Origin: Spirometra erinaceieuropaei
Taxonomy: Eukaryota; Platyhelminthes; Cestoda; Diphyllobothriidea; Diphyllobothriidae
Direction of reading: 5' to 3'
NCBI GenBank assembly: GCA_902702965.1
Contig: CACRXP010000114.1
Coordinates: forward strand, 90,062 to 154,061
DNA: 64,000 nt
Each line of letters starts with the position of its first letter. Within the stretch, counting starts at the first letter, position 1. The notes below the pieces were generated by a model. It did no database searches. It saw only the letters and a list, made by a program, of their open reading frames with translations, and was not told the DNA's origin. Shown piece after piece: positions 23,886 through 35,249 of the stretch. Both the position numbers and the translations under genes were made by a program.

Positions 23886-25504
23886 TTTCATTGCATCATG
23901 GTACTAATGTTCGCTTGTCTCTCTTGACAAATGTTCTGTGAAGACAGTCGGACACAAACTACCTTTAATGGCCAGTCCGTTAATTAAGCGAATGCTAACT
24001 GATCGTCATATGACAGTAACGACCAAAGCCTGCTAAATTACATGACTCTAAGACGACGCCGGTAGTTCATTTATAACACTATGGGTGCGAGTGTTCAGTT
24101 GGCCCTTAAAATAAATTGCATATTTGTTTCAACCGTCGCCCGAAACGGAAAAACCGGGTGCGCAAGCAATATTCGATTTTAAAATTTGTGTTAAGTGTTT
24201 TTAAATCTCTTTTTTACTGTCTACAAAGTTTGATGCGCTTCGCGTCCTATACTTTTTACCAACTATTAATCTTGTGTTCAAAGGCACTTTTAAACACGTG
24301 CATGTAGATGATCTCACAAAACTTGGTCGTCAGGATTTTCAAAACACATGGCTAAGTGCGTAATCACAATACTTTAGAAACCATTCAGTAAGGGTTTTCA
24401 TGAAGTCTCTAGCGGAATTCCATAGTTTGCCAAATGCAAGTACTTCAAACCACACGGCAGGTATATCTGCTTCTGCTAACTACAAGTATATTCTTAATTA
24501 CGCAAATAAGTTGAGAGATAAAGAGAAAGCAATACCCGTGGATCTAAATTCCCATTTGCTTTTGCATTCTAGATGAAATTTCAAAAATTCAACAGTCACA
24601 AAACGGTTCTGACAAATAGATTCATTATAAATACTGGGATGGAAAAATCAAGTAAAATGCCATTTAAAGGGACGAAGCGTTTGGTAGGTGTCTAAAAAGT
24701 GCTTAAGTGGATGTCAAGTAAGTCAAAGCATTAGGATGAATAGTAGATAATATGTTATACCCACGCACGTCAAAACATTAACTCGTGATAATTGCTGTGT
24801 AAAAGACATAATGTTTTCGCGTTTACAATTATTGCGTTACGAAGCTTTAATTACGCGCTTTGAGTACTCATCAATTTCCACGTCATTTATTCAACCAACT
24901 GCCGATAAAGGACGTTGTTACTTTATCTATCTTTTCAAATTGTGCCAACGCGCTGTGGATTTTTTCGAGTGTTTAATTGTGTCGGCAAACTACGACCGCC
25001 CTCCCCTCTAGTTGAGTCTCTCCCCAAACTTGAAGTAAAATCCTTATCGTACTGGCCCAAGTCATGTCGTTTGTAGTTGTCAGAATGATCAAATCGGGTC
25101 GTTAGTCACATAGAAATGATTAGCGATAAAAGGCTCGGCGAAATCTAACACGGGTAGAATCCGTACCCCGAAGTTCAAATTGAGTCCGTTTGGGCGGCTG
25201 GGTGCATAAAAAGCTAGATTGCAATTGCTTTGATGTGAGCAAAACACTAGAAGCTGGTGATGCGTTTAAAAATGGCAAAGAAGATATGCATATAGGTAAT
25301 TAGATTTGGGCTATTTAAGTTTTAATGCCTAAAGATCCGGTGTTATCGAAAAAGTATTATGGATTAGGCTGGCTGACGACGGCTACTCCGATTGCTCGAC
25401 CTTCCTTGTCAAGAAGGTTCATCGTGTGCTCCACAACAAGAGGAGAACACAAACAATGACTTGGGCGTGATTTCATTTATAATAAATGATTATTTGCGCT
25501 GTAT
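23886..25504. other. Anonymous AT-rich DNA
   Basis: No domain, RNA gene or shared repeat seen. Short ORFs only, for example 63 codons at 24116 and 66 codons at 24811, neither recognisable. Confidence 0.4.
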
Positions 25505-26270
25505 TTAACGCACGCTTTCCATTTCCTCCTCCTCTTAACCTGGACCCGGTGTCAAGTCATAGACAAGAAGACCGGGCCGGGGAGAGAGAAAGCGGGCTGA
25601 ACGGTCGAGCTCGTAACTTGGCGCTCCACTGCACACAACTTGGTCTGCACCGCTCATGTCCAACAAAAATAGAAGCGGCCAGAGCGGCCGAGGACGCACC
25701 CAGGCGTTCCGCCACGTCTAACTCGGATTACACGGAGTAGAAGTGCCATAACGGCCACAGTAAGAAAGAGTCATTGTAGCCTGACTCTTATACCACACAC
25801 TTCACTCGGCCGACTGCGCGGTTCAACCTATCCCGTCAGTTGGCAACCCTCTAAGCCACGTCTTTTAGCGCACCGTGATAGATCTAAGTGCGTCAGGTTA
25901 TTTATAGAGAGGAAAATTAGCTGAGTTGTCAATCTGACTCATTCTTCCTATTATCAGGTCCCAATCACTTTCCAAGCCGGTTAGTTGACATGCGTGCGAA
26001 ATGCGCGCGTTGCCTAACATATATTGGTACCTTGCCCGCGCACGCCACATGCACAACCTGCCCCCATGCACATGTGCCGGTATTTCACGCAATGAGGTTG
26101 GGTGGTATACATCTCACGTGCGTCAGAGTGCCGTAGGTCGCACTTAGAAGTTGTTAAAGCCCACCAGTCCGCCACTCCCCACACAATCGAACGACCTGCG
26201 TGGACTGAGTTGAGGCGTCCGTCAGCGGCCTTCAAAGTCACGGTTCTAGACGCACCTCGATAGCCTTGAC
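25505..26270 (-). repeat. Dispersed repeat family R1, copy 2 (3' side of the zinc-finger element)
   Basis: Shares its order of landmarks with 8870-9400 and 63460-64000: CCTGGACCCGGTGTCAAG, the ACGGAGTAGAAGTGCCAT motif, CACTCGGCCGACTGCG, GTTGGCAACCCTCTAAGCCA and GCGCACCGTGATAG. Its downstream part (TACATCTCACGTGCGTCAG, near 26108) also matches 63960-63985. On the minus strand it lies directly 3' of the zinc-finger frames at 26271-27118, so it is likely the 3' untranslated part of that element. Confidence 0.65.
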
Positions 26271-27118
26271 TCAGACCATGCATGGAACAAAGAAATCGTA
26301 GAGGGAACCGAGAAGGCCATTTTCCATTAGCGTGGTAGTTGGAGGTTGGGTGTTTTCAGGGGGTAATTGTGTTGTGTGATTTAAGTGGGAGAATATGTAA
26401 TGGTGTGTTTTAGCCGACGGCTGTCTACCGCAGGTTTTCGAAAATGTTGTGCAGCATAATAGCGCTTTGCGGCGGGGAAGTGTGCGGGTGCAGTGAGGAC
26501 AGTTGCGGTGGATGTGGCGAGTGCTGATTGACGCTCCAGGCACTGAGAAGCCAGTCTCTGTGCACTGGATTCGCAAGTGACCGACTTGGCCGATGAGTGA
26601 GGTGAATGTACGGGACCAGTGTGGACAAGAGAGGTCGACGGTGTCTATGTTATTGTCGGCGATTATGGAGCTGATACTCGTGATAGGAGCGCTGAGTGAC
26701 AGTTGTGAGTTGTGCAAAATGTGCTGAGTATGGTGGAGCTGATGGTTTTGGGCGCGCTGGGCTGCGAGATGTGGGTCGAGTTCGGCATGATGAATGTGCA
26801 GTAGGTGATGGTTGTGTCAAGAATGCGGTCAATCTCGCTCTCGTGTATACGCATGTGACCGCACAGGCTCATGCGGTGAGTGAAGTTGCGGGGGCAGTGT
26901 GGAAAGTGGAGGCGAATTCGTCGAGTGTAGGTTGGTTCTTCAGGCAATTTCAAGGCATAGGCGATCATGAAACCGGCTGCAAACGCATCAACCGACGTCT
27001 CTACCTGCCGGGTGGAGAAAATCTGTTCAAAATGCTTTTTAAACTCATCTATAATCCATTTTTTGAAAGACGTGGATTGGATTAACCGTCCTAGTGGAAT
27101 TAGACTGCAGTAGATCAC
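26271..27118 (-). pseudogene. C2H2 zinc-finger pseudogene of a retroelement-type repeat
   Basis: Reading the minus strand, the frame 27118-26663 encodes a finger of the form FPHCPRNF..HRMSLCGHMRIH, where the first Cys has become Phe. The frame then shifts, and 26717-26271 encodes SCPHWSRTF..GHLRIQ (second Cys to Trp, last His to Gln), a PGA linker and a third finger starting CPHCTRT. The true end of the third finger lies in a third frame and stops after IFENLR at 26425. The original therefore had three fingers spaced by Thr/Ser/Pro-rich linkers, and each finger is damaged. Similar fingers are, as I recall, common at the C-termini of flatworm non-LTR retrotransposon proteins; that link is from memory. 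DNA binding by this copy is unlikely. Confidence 0.7.
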
Positions 27119-28202
27119 TGATAATGACTGATAATACCGAGATAGGGGACTCCGATTTTGAGGCGATAAAAATTTCTACCTCACCAACCAAGCATTTCGA
27201 GTCATCTATAATGTGTTAGGGAGATGCCCCAAGGTCGTGCGTCAGCGAATGCTTGCAACATCAGAGGCAATGGCCATGCGGTTAGCCAACACATCCTTGT
27301 GCTCACATGAAACGTTTGTACAGATGCTAGGACACCCCTGGGAATTACGACCGAGGAAAGGCACAGCATGAGTTAAAACTTCCAAATTATTGCAAAACAT
27401 CAGCGTTGCATGTTAATTATTACATTTAATATAGAAGGCGTTGCAGCGATGCAGTTTCAACAAGTCCACCTACTAGCCTATCAAATAAATGGGTCATGCA
27501 TATAAGTCTGTACTTCCCATGAATGTGACTAGACTTTGAACGAGAATGTTCAGTTTTAAATTACACGTTTTTGAAACTCAAACAACGAGACAGCCGTTTA
27601 CTCCAAATGAACTATTCAGAACACTTATAATTTCACCGGTTTGACGACCTCAGGTAGATCGACCATACACACCGGTGTTATTATCATAGCTGTCGGCCGC
27701 TGTGAAAGAGTCTGCTTTCATATTGACACAACTGAGAAGAAAGCGGCGCCTCGGAAGAAGTCGAACTCTCTAACTACCGGAGCTACGAGGCCCTATTAGG
27801 AGACGGATGTTTAATCACATTTGGGTCACGTGATCCGCCTCACGTACTTCAACGTTTGGAATCCGCCAAATCTGATACAGTAGGTGGATTGCCTAAGCAG
27901 GATTGCCCTAGGTTATTTACATAGAATTCACCAGATACCACTCAAGCTGTACGTGTTCACACCAGCCACGTTGTGGTACAGCGACAAAACACGAATAGTT
28001 AATTACCAGACACCTTCCCCCCTCCCCTCCCCCAGACAGAACTAGAATCTGACCACTGAGCTCCGAACGCCTTTCAATCTCCTTCCTCCATATTGTCCTT
28101 TAGTGGATGTTTGACTATTGCTATTCTACCCTCCCTTATATTACTCTACAGGCCTGATGATCAATAATTAGAAGCGTACGTTTGCTATGCTTGTCTTCTT
28201 AG
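27119..28202. other. Anonymous DNA upstream of the gap-flanking duplication
   Basis: Apart from the tRNA-like fragment at 27735-27793 I see no gene or repeat. Confidence 0.4.
27735..27793 (-). repeat. tRNA-like fragment, SINE-type
   Basis: On the minus strand the segment starts GGGCCTCGTAGCTCCGGTAG followed by TTAGAGAG and GACTTCTTCC. It has an A-box-like TAGCTCCGGTAG, and TCT falls in the anticodon loop as in the plus-strand fragment at 17014. There is no T-arm after it. Probably a tRNA-derived SINE head. Confidence 0.4.
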
Positions 28203-28430
28203 ATTTCAATAATTTCCTTGAACGAATTTTAAAAACTATGGTGACTTTGGTTGGATTCGAGTCCAGCTCCTGCTGTCATGGTTTCGATTGAAACCCAGTA
28301 TGCCAGATTTTTTACAGTTGTGTCGAACGGATTACTTTAATCTAACAAATACTTCTATGTTTTAAATGAGCCTGGTTGTCGTTTACTCGAACATAGATTG
28401 CATACGAAATCCTGCTTGATGCTTCAGCTC
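28203..28430 (+). repeat. 228-bp perfect duplication, copy left of gap
   Basis: Identical, as far as I can compare, to 28595-28822. It ends exactly where the N gap begins, and the second copy starts exactly where the gap ends. That pattern is typical of an unmerged contig overlap rather than a biological duplication. Confidence 0.9.
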
Positions 28431-28594
28431 NNNNNNNNNNNNNNNNNNNNNNNNNNNNNNNNNNNNNNNNNNNNNNNNNNNNNNNNNNNNNNNNNNNNNN
28501 NNNNNNNNNNNNNNNNNNNNNNNNNNNNNNNNNNNNNNNNNNNNNNNNNNNNNNNNNNNNNNNNNNNNNNNNNNNNNNNNNNNNNNNNNNNNNN
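28431..28594. other. Assembly gap (164 N)
   Basis: A run of N bounded by two identical 228-bp flanks. Any open frame across it is not evidence of coding sequence. Confidence 0.99.
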
Positions 28595-28822
28595 ATTTCA
28601 ATAATTTCCTTGAACGAATTTTAAAAACTATGGTGACTTTGGTTGGATTCGAGTCCAGCTCCTGCTGTCATGGTTTCGATTGAAACCCAGTATGCCAGAT
28701 TTTTTACAGTTGTGTCGAACGGATTACTTTAATCTAACAAATACTTCTATGTTTTAAATGAGCCTGGTTGTCGTTTACTCGAACATAGATTGCATACGAA
28801 ATCCTGCTTGATGCTTCAGCTC
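28595..28822 (+). repeat. 228-bp perfect duplication, copy right of gap
   Basis: Second copy of 28203-28430, beginning at the first base after the gap. Confidence 0.9.
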
Positions 28823-28929
28823 CCTATGTGAGAAACGGCAAATTCCATAGGTTGCAGCAGGCTGGGCGTGTACCGTTTCTAGAATGTAATTAAAATCACG
28901 GCTCCTGGTGGCTTCTCATAAAGCAAGTG

Positions 28930-29213
28930 GTTAACACGTCGATTGGGCGAAAGCAAAGGCAATTGGCAACCAGGGCCGCTGAGCATTTGCCTAATTGGCT
29001 TTTCAAACAGGAAAATAGAACCCCCGTTCGTCTATAACGAAACATCTGTTAGATAGCGGTCATGTTGTCGACCCTAAAGCAGCCTTTCGAGTACTTGTCC
29101 GAGCACGTACAACTCCAAGCCTGCGTTATTTGGAAGCAGCCTACATACGGAGGGAGAAACCAGACCTGTGCAAGCAGTTAGATCACGTGATCAATCTGCA
29201 ATCGCCCTGGTAA
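28930..29213 (+). pseudogene. Penelope-like GIY-YIG endonuclease C-terminal fragment, second lineage
   Basis: The frame at 28930 reads VNTSIGRKQRQLATRAAEHL, where SIG stands in the YIG position of the GIY-YIG nuclease, followed by the Arg-containing helix and EHLPNWL. After a one-base frameshift near 29030 it continues as SITKHLLDSGHVVD, then FRVL, then LEAAYIRREKPDLC, and stops after SPW at 29211. This layout matches a GIY-YIG endonuclease of Penelope-like elements in which the protein ends in a PW-type tail. It differs from the other lineage in this window, which ends RELLEKWF. No RT domain is seen upstream, so the copy is 5'-truncated, or its upstream part is lost at the gap. The frameshift makes it a pseudogene. 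Confidence 0.75.
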
Positions 29214-29398
29214 TCTCACGCCTCTATTTTCCCCTGACTGTGATTTGTTGTTAAGATTTCGTCTCCCTTTTTCCTTTTTGATGCTTATGTGGACTTCTTA
29301 TCTGATTATTGATTGTTTTGAACTTTGACCTTGCTCTTTTGCACTGTTATTCTGTACAAACTCATACTGCTGTGCGCTTTCATTCGTTACCTATGTTA

Positions 29399-29445
29399 TG
29401 CAGAGACGGGCTGCAGTTGAAAAGCCGTCACGAAATGTATTGGCC
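29399..29445 (+). ncRNA. Possible hairpin in the 3' tail of the second PLE
   Basis: GAGACGGGCT, a 10-nt loop, AGCCGTC and then ACGAAATGTA lie about 190 bp after the endonuclease stop. The stem followed by CGAAA resembles the hairpin tails of the other PLE copies. The 5' core (CTGATGA equivalent) is not intact, being GCAGAGA, so ribozyme activity is not supported. Confidence 0.3.
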
Positions 29446-31574
29446 CCAATATATTCAAATATTGTCATTGTTGTCGTGAATTTAAAACACACACGTAAGC
29501 CGCCAGGGTTTTCTAAAGTGTGTTAAAACAATTAGTCTCAATGCTGTTTTGTTGACTTCCGCAAACATTTGTCCAGCGTTCTTCTCGTAAATGAGGAATC
29601 ATCTGGTAATTACTTCTTTACGCTGACCTTCCTCGCATCAGCATGCCATTTCGAAATCACTTAATGTTCTATCTAGTATAACTTTATCGACTTACATTTT
29701 CTGGCTGAGCTATTAGTATATGGCACTTTTGACCTTTTAACCTTATTAAGGTCTCCTGAAAACATTTTAGCGCAAAATTTTACAGCGAGGAATTTTGATT
29801 ACTGCGAAGGCGTTTTTAATCAATAAAAATTATTACTATTTTTCTACATCAACTGTAACGTCTGCTAATCCTGCACGCAAAATCTGTCTACTTCATCTCT
29901 TGTAATGAAGAGATTCATGGTCTTTAGTTCATCTGCATTGTCTCTATTTAGGGATGAGCACTGCCGACACATTGCATTCAGCCAGCCAGGGGCTTATCCA
30001 AAAAGCAACGAACGACTACCCACCTCTCTATCCATTGCATGATTCGCAATCCCTGTCCCAAGAAAAGAAATGTTGCCTGCGACACCCCGTTAATCTCCGC
30101 TGGACATTGATTGCTGCTCTGGACCGAGTGATTCTTAAAATTAAAAGTGATTCTGATTATCAAAAGCCTAAATAACTTTGCACCGCGAGATCGGGCGACT
30201 TAATTAACTGCTTGCGCAAACCTTCCCGAGCATTTAACTAGATATGACCTGCAAGCTGGCACTCAATGCAATTACTGTGAGAGACAGCTTGTTAAGCACA
30301 GAATTGTATGTTTTAAGCAAATGATTTTGATGGTATTTGCTGAGAATCGGAATTTGTTGGGGATATACAGACCTACAATCGATCAACTACTATGTATGGG
30401 CTAAACGTTGGACACCTAACGAACGACGTAGTTTTATCAATCGGAGTCGGCTGATTGCACATTTATCTTTCAAGTGAAAACAACACTTCTCCACTCATTA
30501 AAATTATGTAATTTGTGTGCAACATACAACCAGACGTTGATACGGCTTACCTCACAGCGAATAGAACGACTTGTACAGGCTGGTGCGAATGTATGTAGTC
30601 GATTAAGACAAGGTTTTAACAAACTGGCCTTGGATTCTCGAAAATGGCCGTGGAGAGATTTAAAAGAAGTGTATTTTAAAAGATTCTCATCGAGCCAGTA
30701 CAGATCAAGGTCCTGCCACTGGTATTATATTTGAATATTAGTGGAAGATATTAGTTAGGGTGATTTTTCTGTAAAAACTAGCAATTGTAATCCCTGTTTT
30801 TTGGTTAGATTTTCTTATATTCAGGCCTATTCACTCAGAACTAACGTTTGCCGTTTTCGTTTTTGAGTTCTGTTAGTCCATGCCTGTTGATTACCAGTCG
30901 CACTCTACAATTCGCATTTTGTGCATTACATTATTCTCTAACTGTGTAATTCTTTTACATATGCTAAAATTCACTCGCCTGGTCTGTCAGATATTTTCTT
31001 AATTGCAACTTGCCTCTACACAAGAGGAGGGCAAAACTCCCAGATGGCGAAAGTTCTCGCGGTGAATACAGTGATAGAAAAAAGTGTGCTTCCAACTTCT
31101 TGTTGAAAAATGTTCCTCGATCTGCTCGGCCAATTGGTGTTGCGACTAATCTCCTGTATTCGTGTGAGTTCAACTACAAGATAGCCGATGCAAAACGCTT
31201 ATTCTTCCGTAGCAAGAATCCACCCGTCTTAGTTAAGTTGTTTTCACCAATCGAGGTTGACTCACTATTTGCCCATTGAGATCGTGTCTATGCGTGCTGG
31301 GAAAATGCAAACTTTCTCCTTTGTCATAATCTTACTCCCATGGAACGTAGAATCGAGTCTCTCTTCTTACTTAAACCCATTGCTTCTCAGTCTAATGCTT
31401 ACCAACTCGGTTATAATACAGTTGGCCGGGAGGATTCACCTGTCCTACTCCTGTGACATCTAACTCCCTCCGTCTCTTAACTCTAACATCTCCCTCTCGC
31501 TCAGGTCCCTTCACACATTCGCCTGCTCTTAAATTAGCAGCCGCCCCAGCTTTCGTTCTTGATTCTCCAGATAA
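29446..31574. other. Anonymous DNA, no gene recognised
   Basis: ORFs up to 89 codons occur on both strands (29954-30175, 30474-30734, 31010-31279 plus and 30964-31173 minus). None shows a known motif. Confidence 0.4.
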
Positions 31575-31839
31575 CCCCCCCATAGGACACATGAATATCC
31601 GTCTTCATCAGCTAGACCGACAACTTCCCCTTTTCAACAGGATCCTGCAAGCTCTACAGTTAAGTCACCGGTGGATTGGCGCCAGAATTTTAAAACTCCA
31701 AAACTGAATCAGACTCCGACCCAAAAGAAAGGTAGTTCGACTTCATATAGAGGTACGTCGCCTACTCCTAGATCTACCAGGCCTTTACAGCCCAGCCCGT
31801 TAAAAAGCCCGCGCAACTCCAATTATGTCCACGAATAAT
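31575..31839 (+). pseudogene. Ser/Pro/Thr/Lys-rich frame upstream of the CR1-like endonuclease
   Basis: An 87-codon frame without ATG is open between stops at 31572 and 31837. It is rich in Ser, Pro, Thr, Gln and Lys (for example PTTSPFQQDPASS and TSPTPRSTRPLQPSP). Its position just upstream of the endonuclease, its base composition and its strand suggest the remains of an ORF1/gag-like region of the same non-LTR element. No zinc knuckle is seen, so this is a guess. Confidence 0.35.
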
Positions 31840-32292
31840 TCTCTGTCCTACGTACTGGTTAATTACCAAAACCCTACTATATCCAGTAAATAATTCACAC
31901 GTGAAGTGCCCTAATTCCTTTAACCCCCAACCTAGGTCAAGCTTCTCACTACGTAAGGCCAACGGCGCTCAGGTAAGTCAACCTAACACGTTTGACTTCC
32001 AACTTAGACCTGGTTTCCCACCCCTTTATTCTAATAGCTGCCTATCCTCCCCCACCAGCCTCTAACTTCCTTCTAGGCTCCCTCCTCCTCGCCCTCCTCC
32101 GCAATTTTATCGAAAACAAGCCTATCCCTGTTCTAACTCCCCTGCATTCCAGTATCCCACATCATTTAGGTCTGCTGCCCAGCCTTGTTGACTCCGCCTA
32201 CGTCAATAACTCCAGACTAACATCTACTCATTTTCCAAGCATCATTTATTTTTCTAAAAACCGTCGACAAGAGCCTTGGTGTTGGAGCACGT

Positions 32293-32945
32293 TGGAGATT
32301 ATATTATTGAATACCAGGTCTGTTATAAGCACGATGGCCCAAATCAAAGCCATTGCTCTCGAAATGACGCCTGATATTATATGTGTAACAGAATCTTGGA
32401 CTCATTCTCAAATTCCTGATTCTGCCCTACTCATAGATGACTTCAATTTTTACCGTCAAGATCGCACGACCATGCGTCGTGCGGCTGTCTTCTTTATCTT
32501 ACATCTAGCCTAAAACACTCTCCCTATCGCCTGGACGCCTTCACATTTAGGGAGACATCTGCTTTGCATCTGTTATTCTCTCGCAGCAAAAAATGCAATC
32601 ATTGGTTGTATCTACAATCCCCCAAACTCCTCAGCTAGTAATGATTCACAAATCTCTGAAATCTTTATGTTAATTCCGGAAGCCGTTTTCGATGTTAAAG
32701 TAATCACTGGGGATTTTAACCCCCCAGAAACAGTCTGAGGTTCCAATATCTGTCCACCTAGATTCCAGTCCTACCAAGATATTGTCCATTTTTCTAACTA
32801 GTCCCAACTGGTGCGCTCTCCAACAAGAGATAATCGCATTTTAGATCTAATCTTTACCAATGACGGTGCCTCTCTTTTTGTTGCTTTCAAAAAGGACCTA
32901 ATTGATAGTGACCACGTATTAATTCATTTTTGCATGCCGCTTGCC
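32293..32945 (+). pseudogene. APE-type endonuclease domain of the CR1-like element
   Basis: The intact part of the frame (to the stop at 32511) has LLNTRSV, then DIICVTESW carrying the catalytic Glu, and NFYRQDR. After one stop and a shift it continues through a YNPPNSS block, VITGDFNPP (metal-binding Asp and Asn), a TGA near 32736, a TAG near 32798, PTRDNRILDLIFTN and finally SDH near 32905. These are the standard endonuclease blocks in order. In an active element this domain nicks target DNA for target-primed reverse transcription. At least two in-frame stops make this copy inactive. Confidence 0.8.
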
Positions 32946-33188
32946 TTACAAAAAAGACTAGCCGGTTAGGACTAACTCAAACTGAGATCGCGAAGATAAC
33001 GACTTAATAAATAACTATAGTAGATCATTGGATTGGTGTGGCTTTCTCTCCTGTACAGATAGAACCATTCTTCGTAATGTCAGGTCCAATGTTTCCAGGG
33101 ACATCCTAGAGTTTGTGTCGCATGGATATCTCAAGTCAAATTCTTCAGATTCCCTTGTTTCTCATTTTCGTCACAACAGACTAAAAGG

Positions 33189-34260
33189 TTGAGATGGCAG
33201 CTAAGTAACCTATCCATTAGTTACTTATCAGTCCATCTTAGAATCAGAGGGATTTTTTTAATCGCCTCAAGGATGCTCCAAGACCGCGACAGGCAAAGAG
33301 AATCACTTGCCCTCTGTGATTCGAATCCTGAAAAATCCGTCGCTAACATCTTCCGTCATCGATCCTCCTCTAAGCGTGGTCACGAACTTCCACCCCTGCT
33401 AAACGATAACAAAATCTCCCTCTTCGGTGACATTGACAAGGCGGAGTTGTTCAGTGAATTCTTTGCAAAACTACTTAATAATGCGTCCGAACCAGTCGTT
33501 TTCTTTCGTTTAATTTCAGATAGGACATTGAGCACAATCGATGTCTCGTCAGGTCTAATTAAGAAGGAATTAACTTCTTTAAAACACACACATCACAGAA
33601 ACGGACGGGACTTCAAATATGATTATTAAACAGGCATCCGACTTTCACATATTGCTAAGTCATTTATTTTCGGTTTATAATTCAAAAGGTTTCTCACCTG
33701 AAATATGGAAGACCTCAATTATCATTCCTGTGTTAGATTCTGGATCTCGGTCCGACGTTAATAACTTTCGAAGCGTACACAAAACATCGTCCCTTACAAA
33801 ACATATTAAAAGGATTATTTTTAAGGAACTGCTCAACTTTTGTCTGGCCAATCGGCTTCTGAGCTCTAATCAGCATGGTTTGTAAGCGGAATGATCCTGC
33901 GAAACTTTTCTTTTGGAATTTTTTAATCTAATTTATTGTCCTCCTGATAAGCAGCAGTCCGTGGTAGTTATCTACCTTGATCTTAGCAAAGCCTTCAACA
34001 AGGTGCCTCACAGACGTCTTTTGCTAAAATTTGGAGCCGTGGGCACCCTGCCGCCTCTACTCGAACTCATCATCCAACCGATATCAGAAATTCATGGTCG
34101 GTAATAGCTCCTGAACACCTCGCTCTATCACGTGTGTCGTAATTCAAAGCACATTTCTAGGTCCGCTACACCTCCTCCTTTACATCTATCATATATCGAC
34201 TGAACTCAGACTTTCACAAATGTTTATTTATGCCGATCAGCCGAAGAGTATTTACTCATA
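33189..34260 (+). pseudogene. Reverse transcriptase domain of the CR1-like element
   Basis: A linker frame (33189-33629) includes DKAELFSEFF. The RT frame 33619-33885 follows, with LFSVYNSKGFSPEIWKTSII, PVLDSGSR and NNFRSVHKTSSL, corresponding to the family's NYRPIS block with Pro lost, and ends with SNQHGL. The next frame (33913-34104) has VVVIYLDLSKAF.KVPHRRLL with the first catalytic Asp kept but the usual AFD altered to AFN. Near 34227 the YADD box reads YADQ, so a catalytic Asp is lost. Frame breaks at about 33615, 33884 and 34104 confirm a dead copy. Confidence 0.8.
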
Positions 34261-34486
34261 ATTTGAAGACAACAAAAATGTTTGCGCGGAAAAAATAAAT
34301 GCCGATTTACTACGCGTAAGCAGACGAAGCTCAAAATGGCAGATGAAGTTCACATTTTCCAAGTGTAGTTTCATGTCTTCTGGTCCCATGCCCTTTCAGA
34401 ATAATCCACTCTAGGAATACTTTACTGTTAAGGACATAGATTTAGGTTATACAAAACACTTGCTTTATCACATCATGCAAACAGAT

Positions 34487-35249
34487 TTTCTGCCAAAACC
34501 GCACAGATATTGGAGTTCATATCGCCCTCGGATGAGACTAAGACTTTATACAATATTTGCTTCTCTAGTCCCCGAATAATGCTGTCCTTTCTTTACTTAA
34601 ATGAACGCCTGTGACCGCGATAAGATCGGAAATGTTCAAAGGGTTTTCAATGGGAAACGTTTCTCTAAATTCCTAGCCGGTACTTCTTATACTCAGAGAT
34701 GTCCACTGGCGCATATTCAGTGTTTGTGAGTTAAAAGACTCCCAGCTGGCCTTTGCTACCTTTGTCGCATCAAATTTAGCTCCAACCTTCAGCTCACTGA
34801 CACTCCCACTTCGGGAGATCGGTCTTATGCTACGCGCAACTCCTCCATGATGATTCTGCCGCCGTCTCTTTGCACTACACCTAAGCGCTCCCTCTTTTTT
34901 GCTTCCAAATATGCCCTCCTTTGGAATACCCTTACGATAGAAATTAGGTCATCGCCTAAGTTACTGGTATTCAAATCTAAATCTCCCAAACACTTTACAC
35001 CGGAAAGTTTAAAGGCACTTTTAATGGTCTCATTCCCGAACAATCAGTTTCTTCACTTTGAGAATGGTCCTTCTGGGATTTACTGGTAGATCAAGCCCTC
35101 ATTGATATCTTAACAATCCTCTGTTTTAAATCGGTTATTAAGTCCACTGCTATAACTCTTCCCGCCTAGCGACGATTTTTTGCGATTCTTGATGTCATCT
35201 TCCCATCTCGACCTCAAGCGGTCTGTTGACGCTCACGGCGGAACCATCT
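34487..35249 (+). repeat. Left arm of a 763-bp inverted duplication
   Basis: Starts near TTTTCTGCCAAAACCGCAC and ends at GGCGGAACCATCT. Its reverse complement is found at 35614-36378 with very few differences. It covers the 3' part of the CR1-like element plus about 160 bp downstream. Confidence 0.9.
34590..35089 (+). pseudogene. C-terminal tail of the CR1-like ORF
   Basis: The stretch from about 34620 (IGNVQRVFNGKRFSKF in one frame) to the frame 34847-35089 matches the late region of CR1/Jockey ORFs. That region has a QRxFTRRL-like block, then SLFFASKYALLWNTLTIE and a final FKSK segment. The 80-codon frame at 34847 is reproduced on the minus strand at 36016-35774 with only one residue changed (Asn to Lys), showing that the inverted copy is very young. 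Confidence 0.7.

Larger units (their letters stand above)
31575..35249 (+). mobile_element. CR1/Jockey-like non-LTR retrotransposon, decayed, 5' limit uncertain
   Basis: In order on the plus strand: a Ser/Pro-rich frame, an APE-type endonuclease (32293-32945), a linker, a reverse transcriptase (about 33420-34260) and the family's C-terminal tail (to about 35060). Several stops and frameshifts divide the ORF. Domain order and motifs such as ETW-like ESW, TGDFN, SDH, AFxKVPH and the late FF...WNTL segment fit the CR1/Jockey group of chromosomal non-LTR elements. The last 763 bp is duplicated in inverted orientation at 35614-36378. The 3' terminus could not be fixed because the inverted duplication runs past the coding end. 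Confidence 0.75.

Noticed and set aside
28245..28275. tRNA T-arm-like GGATTCGAGTCC near 28252
   Set aside because: There is no A-box or D-arm upstream at the right distance, so a chance match is likely.
28383..28604. Open frames on both strands crossing the 28.4-kb gap
   Set aside because: Most of each frame is N, so openness is an artefact.
33318..33335. B-box-like GATTCGAATCC in the CR1 linker
   Set aside because: It lies within coding text of the non-LTR element with no tRNA context.
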